Shown here one piece after another: positions 56,090-64,000 of a stretch of 64,000 nt of DNA. A program made the translations under genes and the position numbers. The notes under the pieces were generated by a model, which saw only the letters and a program-made list of their open reading frames with translations, searched no databases and had not been told where the DNA came from. The DNA comes from Microvirga aerophila. Lineage in GTDB: Bacteria; Pseudomonadota; Alphaproteobacteria; Rhizobiales; Beijerinckiaceae. The DNA lies in NCBI RefSeq assembly GCF_003332305.1, contig NZ_QOIO01000003.1:160338-224337 (forward strand). The letters are read 5' to 3'. Position 1 is the stretch's first letter, and every line of letters starts with the position of its first letter.

Positions 56090-56470
56090 TTGAAACTGGT
56101 ATTGGGATCTTCCTTTGGCGTGATCGCCGGCACTCTGCTGGCAATGTCGACGCAGGCGCAGGCGCAAGACTGTATCGTCCCGCCGACCTACATCAACGGC
56201 TATCTGTCCGAGGTGGAAAGCGAGATGACGGTCAAAGCTGGCAAAGGCTGCCGCTTTGGCCTCAATGGCATCGAGGGCGCCATCACCGAGGCTGTCATTA
56301 TTCAGAAGCCCAAAGTCGGCATGGCGGGAGTGCAGGGGCTCAGACCCTATTATATCGCCAAGCCGGGCTATCACGGACCCGACGAGTTCTCGTACGGGTT
56401 CATCGGAACGGGCCGGCATGGCGGTCCGATGCGGGTGGTGTTCAAGCGCAAGGTCACCGTTGTCCCGTGA
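56090..56470 (+). CDS. Small secreted protein of unknown function
   Basis: A 126-residue protein starting at a TTG, with GGGGG about 6 bases upstream. Signal peptide residues 1-26 (ending QAQAQ) precede a beta-rich domain with DCIVPPTYINGYLSEVES, GKGCRFGL and a C-terminal GYHGPDEFSYGFIGTG. Two cysteines may form a disulfide. The longer frame from 56036 lacks a ribosome-binding sequence. The initiation region (GGGGGC, ACTT, TTGAAA) closely matches that of the 47500 gene, which is also 126 residues. No family is assigned. Confidence 0.62.
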   Translation: MKLVLGSSFGVIAGTLLAMSTQAQAQDCIVPPTYINGYLSEVESEMTVKAGKGCRFGLNGIEGAITEAVIIQKPKVGMAGVQGLRPYYIAKPGYHGPDEFSYGFIGTGRHGGPMRVVFKRKVTVVP

Positions 56471-56482
56471 CAGCGGGGCCGA

Positions 56483-57730
56483 TCAACTCCGGTAATCGCC
56501 GTTGATTTCCACATAGGCCTTGGTGAGGTCGCAGGTCCACACCCGGGCCTCGCCGCGCCCGAGGCCGAGGTCGACCCGGATCGTGATCTCGTCCCCTTTC
56601 ATGTAGGCGGTGGTCTTCGCCTCGTCGTAGCTGGGGTCCCGAAGGCCTTTGACGGCCACGCGGATGTCCCCGAACCAGATCGCCAGCTTGTCGCGCTCGG
56701 CCGGCTCCCCGGCCTTGCCCACCGCCATCACGACACGGCCCCAATTGGCGTCCTCGCCGGCCACCGCCGTCTTCACGAGCGGGGAATTGGCAATCGCCAT
56801 GGCAATGCGCTTGGCGGAGGTCGCGCCGGTCGCGCCGGTCACCTTGACGGTGACGAACTTGCGCGCGCCTTCGCCGTCCCGGGCTACCTGCTGCGCGAGG
56901 TCGCACAGCAAGCCCTCCAGGGCCTGCCGGAACTCCTTGAGGCGGCGGTCGCTCGGCAGCGAGATCGCGGGCGCGCCGCGCTTGGCGGCCGCGCCCGTGG
57001 CGAAGAACAGGAGCGTGTCGGACGTGGAGGTGTCGCTGTCCACGGTCACGCAGTTGAAGCTCTTGTCTGCGCCCTTCTTGAGAAGCGCCTGCAGCACGGA
57101 GGCTGCGATCGGGGCGTCCGTGAAGATGAAGGACAGCATGGTGGCCATGTCCGGCGCGATCATGCCCGCGCCCTTGGCCATGCCGTTGATCGTCACCTCG
57201 ACGCCGCCGATCACGGCCGTGCGCGTCGCCACCTTCGGGAAGGTATCGGTGGTCATGATGGCTTTGGCTGCATCGAGCCAGGCGGTAGGCTTGGCCTTCT
57301 TCTCGCAGGATTGCAGCACGCCCTCGAATTTCGAGGCGTCGAGCGGCTCGCCGATCACGCCCGTGGACGCAACGAACACCTGCGAGGCCCGGCAGCCTGC
57401 CGCGCGGGCGGCAATGTCGGCGGTCAGCTTCACGGCCTCCAGGCCGGTCCGCCCCGTGAAGGCGTTGGCGTTGCCCGAGTTCACCACGAGGGCGCGGGCC
57501 ACGCCTTTGGGCAGGTTCTTGCGGCACCAATCGACGGGGGCTGACGGGCATTTCGAACGAGTGAACACGCCCGCCACCGCCGTGTCCTTGTCGAGCGTCA
57601 TGTACAGAACGTCCGTTCGGTTCTTGTAGCGAATGCCGGCCTCCGCGGTCGCGATCCGAACGCCCTCGATAGGGGGGAGAGTCGGGTACGATTTGGGCGC
57701 GAGCGGCGAGACGGTCACGGTCTTGGACAT
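56483..57730 (-). CDS. argJ: Glutamate N-acetyltransferase/amino-acid acetyltransferase ArgJ
   Basis: A 415-residue bifunctional arginine-biosynthesis enzyme transferring acetyl from acetylornithine to glutamate (and often also from acetyl-CoA). It cleaves itself at Ala196-Thr197 in APDMATML, giving two chains with Thr197 as nucleophile. [12 protein letters not shown] is the conserved oxyanion-site motif. The start at 57730 gives the standard length; the frame upstream is open but unrelated. It is divergent from the stress-type gene at 57879. Confidence 0.94.
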   Translation of the reverse strand: MSKTVTVSPLAPKSYPTLPPIEGVRIATAEAGIRYKNRTDVLYMTLDKDTAVAGVFTRSKCPSAPVDWCRKNLPKGVARALVVNSGNANAFTGRTGLEAVKLTADIAARAAGCRASQVFVASTGVIGEPLDASKFEGVLQSCEKKAKPTAWLDAAKAIMTTDTFPKVATRTAVIGGVEVTINGMAKGAGMIAPDMATMLSFIFTDAPIAASVLQALLKKGADKSFNCVTVDSDTSTSDTLLFFATGAAAKRGAPAISLPSDRRLKEFRQALEGLLCDLAQQVARDGEGARKFVTVKVTGATGATSAKRIAMAIANSPLVKTAVAGEDANWGRVVMAVGKAGEPAERDKLAIWFGDIRVAVKGLRDPSYDEAKTTAYMKGDEITIRVDLGLGRGEARVWTCDLTKAYVEINGDYRS

Positions 57731-57824
57731 GCGGGACTCGAAGGAGCGATCGATAGGAACGGCGACCTGTGGTTTTTTAAGGCTTTTTGTCAAGCCCGCG
57801 CTTCGTCTGGCGTCGTGAAACGAC

Positions 57825-57849
57825 GGAACGGCCGGCGCATCCTGCCGTT
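57825..57849 (+). promoter_or_regulatory. EcfG-type general stress promoter (exact match)
   Basis: GGAAC at 57825-57829, 16 bases, CGTT at 57846-57849, an exact match to the sigma EcfG consensus, 29 bases before the small-protein start at 57879. Confidence 0.65.
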
Positions 57850-57878
57850 GATCCAGTCCGCAATCCATGGAGCGATTC

Positions 57879-58091
57879 ATGACGAGCAAGCACCCGAAAA
57901 CGAAGCTCGAAGAGCGGCCGCGCAGCGACCTGAACGTCGATCCCGGAATCGGCCGGTCCAAAGGGTCGTACATGACGGGCGAAGACCCGCGCGATCTCGA
58001 CGGCGGCTCCACCTTCGAAGGCGACGTGGAGAACCAGACGAACCGCGAGGGTGGCGTCAATCCAGACCGCAGAGGCCGGACGAACAAGTAA
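57879..58091 (+). CDS. Small hydrophilic protein with EcfG promoter
   Basis: A 70-residue polar protein rich in Asp, Arg, Gly, Lys and Asn, with no hydrophobic core. Motifs include [23 protein letters not shown] (in part) and a C-terminal [14 protein letters not shown]. The ATG at 57879 has GGAG 7 bases upstream; the ATG at 57867 does not. An exact EcfG promoter lies 29 bases upstream, so it is probably induced in the general stress response. No domain is recognised. Confidence 0.72.
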   Translation: MTSKHPKTKLEERPRSDLNVDPGIGRSKGSYMTGEDPRDLDGGSTFEGDVENQTNREGGVNPDRRGRTNK

Positions 58092-58144
58092 GATCGTCCA
58101 GTCGGGGCGCTTCCTTCCGCCCTTACGACATTGGCGAAAAAGAA

Positions 58145-58169
58145 AAGGGCGGCCCTGGGAGCCGCCCTT
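58145..58169 (-). terminator. Terminator of the parvulin gene
   Basis: AAGGGCGGC and GCCGCCCTT form a 9-bp perfect stem with a 7-base loop; on the minus strand it continues TTCTTTTTCGCC, a T-rich run. Confidence 0.9.
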
Positions 58170-58190
58170 CTCGCATCCCATGCGTGACGC

Positions 58191-59087
58191 TTACTGCTTC
58201 TTCTGCTCGACCAGGTTGCCCTTGTCGTCGAGGCGTTCGATCTTGGCGCTCTGGCGCAGGCCGAGAATCAGGTCCTGCTGGGCCTTGCGCTCCAGATAGG
58301 TGTTCACCTGCTCCTGCATCTCGTCGAAAGACGGCACGGGCTTGTTGCGCTTCTCCTCGACCTTGATCACGTGCCAGCCGAACTGGGACTGGACCGGGTC
58401 CGAGATCTGGCCCGGCTCCATCTTGAAGGCGGCTTCGGCGAAGGGCTCGACCATGCGGTCCTTGGTGAAGAAGCCGAGATCGCCGCCATCGGTCTTGGAG
58501 CCCGGATCGGTCGAGAGCTCGCCGGCCACCTTGGCGAAGTCCTCCCCGCCCTTCACGCGGGCCTGGGCCTTCTTGGCATCGTCTTCGCTCGCCACGAGGA
58601 TGTGGCGGGCGCGCACCTCCTGCTCGGGGGTGACGCCCTTGGCGGTCTCGTCATAGAGCTTGCGGGCAGCCTCGGGGGTCACGGCCTTCCGGGCTTCCTG
58701 CTCCAGGTACTGGTCGAGCAGGGTCTTGTCCCGGTTATAGGCCAGCTTGCGGGCGAAATCCGCGCTGTCGCCCACCTTGGCGGCCTCGGCCGCCTTGGCG
58801 CCGAGCTTCAGGTCGATGAGGTAGCCGGTGAGCAGGTCGCGCTTCTGGGCTTCCGGAACGTTCGGCAGCTGCAGGGCCGGATCGGCGGCCGCGACCGCCA
58901 GGTCGCCCTCGGTGATGGTGAGGCCGTTCACCCGGGCGATCACCTTTGCCGGATCCGCAGGCGCGGCCGACGCCGTCGGCGCGGCGGGGGTTGCCGCCGG
59001 AGGGGTCTGGGCCAGGGCCGCGCCGGTGGCGAGCGGCAGGGCGACCCCGAGGGCAAGAAGGCTCGTCTTGAGCTTGGATGATTGCAT
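58191..59087 (-). CDS. Parvulin-type peptidyl-prolyl isomerase
   Basis: A 298-residue secreted folding factor. A signal peptide (ending AALAQ near residue 27) and an Ala/Pro linker precede SurA-N-like helices. The parvulin rotamase domain (about 160-255) shows [31 protein letters not shown] and [12 protein letters not shown]. It assists outer-membrane or periplasmic proteins. AGAGGATC lies 7 bases before the ATG at 59087. It is divergent from secA, whose substrates it probably helps to fold. Confidence 0.88.
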   Translation of the reverse strand: MQSSKLKTSLLALGVALPLATGAALAQTPPAATPAAPTASAAPADPAKVIARVNGLTITEGDLAVAAADPALQLPNVPEAQKRDLLTGYLIDLKLGAKAAEAAKVGDSADFARKLAYNRDKTLLDQYLEQEARKAVTPEAARKLYDETAKGVTPEQEVRARHILVASEDDAKKAQARVKGGEDFAKVAGELSTDPGSKTDGGDLGFFTKDRMVEPFAEAAFKMEPGQISDPVQSQFGWHVIKVEEKRNKPVPSFDEMQEQVNTYLERKAQQDLILGLRQSAKIERLDDKGNLVEQKKQ

Positions 59088-59153
59088 GTCTGATCCTCTG
59101 GTGAGCTTTTTCAAAGACCGCCCACGAAGCGGAGCGATCGATGGCCTAATGTG

Positions 59154-59181
59154 TTTACGTTTGCAAGGGATGGCATATTTA
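59154..59181 (+). promoter_or_regulatory. Candidate sigma-70-type promoter of secA
   Basis: TTTACG (59154-59159), 16 bases, TATTTA (59176-59181), in the divergent spacer upstream of secA. The match is moderate. Confidence 0.35.
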
Positions 59182-59343
59182 TGTCACAGCATCGCCGCTC
59201 GCGAGGCCTTGAACGAGGCTAAGCCTGTGGAAGCGGGGCTGCGCCACTCGGGCACAGCCTTTAAGATGCGTTTCGGCATAATTAAGTCTATAAGGCGGCT
59301 CAAATCGCCCTTTTCCAGAATCCTGAAAGTCTGAAGGCTCTCG

Positions 59344-62157
<2,814 letters not shown>

Positions 62158-62183
62158 TGCTTTATGAACCACTGACGAGCAGG

Positions 62184-62208
62184 AGCCCGGCCTGAGCGCC
62201 GGGCTTTT
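62184..62208 (+). terminator. Terminator of secA
   Basis: AGCCCGGC and GCCGGGCT form an 8-bp stem with a 6-base loop followed by TTTGCTTGT. Confidence 0.88.
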
Positions 62209-62221
62209 GCTTGTCTGCCGT

Positions 62222-62254
62222 CAAGAGAGGGCCAAGAGAGGGCCAAGAGACGGC
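62222..62254. repeat. 11-bp tandem repeat, three units
   Basis: CAAGAGAGGGC is repeated exactly at 62222-62232 and 62233-62243, with a third unit at 62244-62254 differing by one base (CAAGAGACGGC). It lies between the secA terminator and the histidine kinase gene. Confidence 0.85.
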
Positions 62255-62414
62255 AAGGCGCGAAGCCGATGCCGCCCTCGATGACCAAAGGCCAAGCTTC
62301 CATCTTTGGATCGTGGCCACGAGTGGAGCGACAGCCGATCGATGGAACCGACCATGGACATTGCACTTGACTGAGCAGTGAATTGGCCCTCCGGGCGCGC
62401 AATCGAGAGGCTGG

Positions 62415-63581
62415 ATGCCCAGGAAGACCGACAGTCCCGGCCCGGAACTCAAGCGCTTGAACGAGTATCAGCGTACGCTCGCGGCCTTCAGCCGAGTGGC
62501 CTCCGAGGTCCTGCCGACCGAGCGGCTGTTGCACTATGTGACCGCCCAGGTCTCCCGCGTCACCCATATCAGGCACGTGAAGGTGATGTGCTACCGGCCG
62601 GGCAAGGGTGATCTTCTGCTCGTGGCCGGCGTCGGCTGGAAGCCCGGCATCGTGGGCAACACGACGTTTCCCTTGGACAACGCCTCGCCTCCGGGCCGGT
62701 GCATGCAGACGGCAGCCCCTGTGGTCATCGAGGACCTGCCGAACGACACCGAATTCCGGATGTCGCCGATCCTGCGGGAGCATGGCATCGTGTCGGCCCT
62801 GAACGTGCCCATCAGGATCGACGGGCGCACCTGGGGCGTGCTGGAGGTCGATGCGGATGAGCCCCGCGCCTTCGACGAGAGCGACGTCACGTTCCTCGGC
62901 ACGATGGCCAACATACTCGGCATTGCCCTTCTGCGACATGAGACCGACACCAAGGCGGCTGAAGCGGTCGCCGAATCCGCGCGGGAGAAATCCTTCGCGG
63001 AGGTTGTCCTCCGTGAGTTCCAGCACCGGGTGAAGAACAACCTTCAAACCATCATCTCCTTCCTGGCGCTCCAGCGGCGACATGCCTCCACGCCGGAAGA
63101 CCGCAGCCGCTTCGTGAGCGTCATGGAGCGGATTCACGCCATCGCCCTGGCGCAGGACCAACTGTCGTTCGAGACAGGGGTCAGCAATGTGGAGTTCAGC
63201 GACTACCTGCGCGCCTTATGCGCCAATATCGATCCGCAGCGGGAGAACGTGACCATCCAGGTCGAGACCGAACGAGGGTCGCTGCTTCCACTCGACAGGG
63301 CCGTAGCGGCAGGGCTCATCGTCAATGAGCTTGTCACCAACTCGCTCAAATACGCCTTTGACGAGAGTGGCGGAATCATCCGGGTCACCTTTACGGTCAG
63401 CCCCGATCAGGCCGAGGCTCATCTTGCGGTCGAGGATAACGGGCGAGGAATGGGGCCGCCCCGCAAGGGAGGTCTCGGCCTGCAGCTCATCGATGCCTTC
63501 ACCACTCAGCTTGATGGCCAAGTCGAGCAGGAACCGGTTGCGAAGGGCACGCGCACCTGCGTCAGCTTTCCGCTGGCCTAG
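62415..63581 (+). CDS. GAF-domain sensor histidine kinase (HisKA_2)
   Basis: A 388-residue soluble kinase. The GAF domain is at residues about 28-172 (FSRVASEVLPTERLLHYVTAQ onward). The HisKA_2 dimerisation domain has the phospho-acceptor His204 in LREFQHRVKNNLQTIIS, and the ATPase domain has NELVTNSLKYAFDE and DNGRGMGPP. The HRVKNNLQ form is typical of the alphaproteobacterial HWE/HisKA_2 group, some of which feed the PhyR-EcfG stress pathway. There is no membrane segment, so it senses a cytoplasmic signal. No response regulator is adjacent. Confidence 0.85.
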   Translation: MPRKTDSPGPELKRLNEYQRTLAAFSRVASEVLPTERLLHYVTAQVSRVTHIRHVKVMCYRPGKGDLLLVAGVGWKPGIVGNTTFPLDNASPPGRCMQTAAPVVIEDLPNDTEFRMSPILREHGIVSALNVPIRIDGRTWGVLEVDADEPRAFDESDVTFLGTMANILGIALLRHETDTKAAEAVAESAREKSFAEVVLREFQHRVKNNLQTIISFLALQRRHASTPEDRSRFVSVMERIHAIALAQDQLSFETGVSNVEFSDYLRALCANIDPQRENVTIQVETERGSLLPLDRAVAAGLIVNELVTNSLKYAFDESGGIIRVTFTVSPDQAEAHLAVEDNGRGMGPPRKGGLGLQLIDAFTTQLDGQVEQEPVAKGTRTCVSFPLA

Positions 63582-63728
63582 CGATGCCAATTTCTCCCGG
63601 GTCGGGAAATCGGCTGCAATTATCATAGGTTAATGGGTCGGTACCAAGGCGGAACATCGGACCGGCGCCGCGGTTGAGCCGGATGCCCCGCTACTGCGGG
63701 AAGGGTGGAGTCGTCGAGCGGAAGCTGT

Positions 63729-63973
63729 CTACCGCCTCCTTGCGAGGCGCTGACGGATCCACTCCTGAGCCGCCTCCAGATCAGCAAATGTCGGCTGCTC
63801 CGGCCCGTTCAGGCGCCGAACCCTGCTTCCAATACCAATGGGCCTGACGCACCGTCATATTGCTCGCCGAGGTGGGTCAGCACCGCCACCAGCTGCTGCT
63901 TCTCATCAGGAATTTGCATGCCATCCTCATCACTGCCGTTGGCGACACGCACAGGCTGAAGGGTGAAGCTCAT
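63729..63973 (-). pseudogene. Small conserved protein, one-base frameshift
   Basis: On the minus strand a frame from 63973 reads MSFTLQPVRVANGSDEDGM, then LVAVLTHLGEQYDG, and LVLEAGFG, and stops at 63809-63811. One frame over, it continues RLNGPEQPTFADLEAAQEW to a stop at 63729-63731. Joined at GGC-GC (expected GGCCGC), this gives an 81-residue protein of a type seen, from memory, in Microvirga and related bacteria (VRVANG...LVAVLTRL...LEAGFGRL...LEAAQ.WI). One missing base explains the break. The function is unknown. Confidence 0.6.
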
Positions 63974-64000
63974 GCAGCGGCCTGATCCTGCTCCAGGTGC

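Noticed and set aside
56483..58087. Longer start for argJ at 58087
   Set aside because: The extra 119 codons cross the EcfG promoter and the divergent small gene; ArgJ begins at 57730.
63705..63959. 84-codon plus-strand frame at the right edge
   Set aside because: Ser/Pro/Cys-rich without motifs; the minus strand gives a better, if frameshifted, conserved-looking protein in the same place.

Overview
The window reads as about 64 kb of chromosome from a GC-rich alphaproteobacterium of the Hyphomicrobiales (Rhizobiales), most likely a Methylobacteriaceae relative such as Microvirga. This is inferred from family content and gene order, not from a marker gene. Clues are the NdvA-type glucan exporter, the overlapping metX-metW pair, and the orders aroK-aroB-CorC, ftsE-ftsX-ydcF-plsC, lysC-ptsP-prfA-prmC-DUF4167 and mutT/argJ/ppiC/secA. 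DUF2125, DUF4167 and DUF1178 proteins and EcfG-type stress promoters fit the same group. I see no tRNA, rRNA, CRISPR array, complete insertion sequence or prophage.

Layout. 1-8.2 kb: end of an MscS channel, a CAP lipoprotein, a glucan-type ABC exporter, an epoxide-hydrolase-like enzyme, the CNNM/CorC-aroB-aroK unit, and a small membrane protein coupled to xerD. 8.4-9.4 kb: small stress and copper-type genes, including a dead HMA metallochaperone. 9.4-15.3 kb: metX-metW facing chorismate mutase-hisC-tyrC, then DUF2125. 15.4-20.8 kb: ChaC, then the envelope and division unit ftsE-ftsX-ydcF-plsC, then hpt. 20.8-31.2 kb: TspO, a PLP sulfur enzyme, a frameshifted cpdB, YihY, transporters, an orphan TRAP binding protein and small hydrophilic stress-type proteins. 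31.3-36.9 kb: clpB, two small stress-type proteins, a LysR-tautomerase pair and a MOSC protein. 37.2-46.7 kb: DUF4167, prmC, fosX, prfA, ptsP and lysC, then ubiG and nhaA. 46.7-56.5 kb: phosphoesterase, secreted small proteins, DUF1178-nitrilase-grxC-comF, an NDUFAF5/BioC-like methyltransferase, an RTX protein, a thioesterase, an EamA transporter and mutT. 56.5-64 kb: argJ, a stress-type small protein, a parvulin, secA, a GAF histidine kinase and a second frameshifted gene.

How it works together. Most of the window is conserved housekeeping backbone: amino-acid synthesis, translation termination, secretion and division. Accessory genes sit at the joints. The clearest shared theme is a candidate general-stress (sigma EcfG/PhyR) set. 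Two exact GGAAC-N16-CGTT promoters, at 28941-28965 and 57825-57849, and three one-mismatch versions, at 8347-8371, 29760-29784 and 34024-34048, each lie just upstream of a small hydrophilic, KGG or DUF4142 gene. The second theme is decay. An HMA gene has a nonsense codon, and two other genes each lack one base in a GGC-GC context where GGCCGC is expected. The third is an antibiotic-inactivation-type enzyme, FosX, translationally coupled between prfA and prmC.
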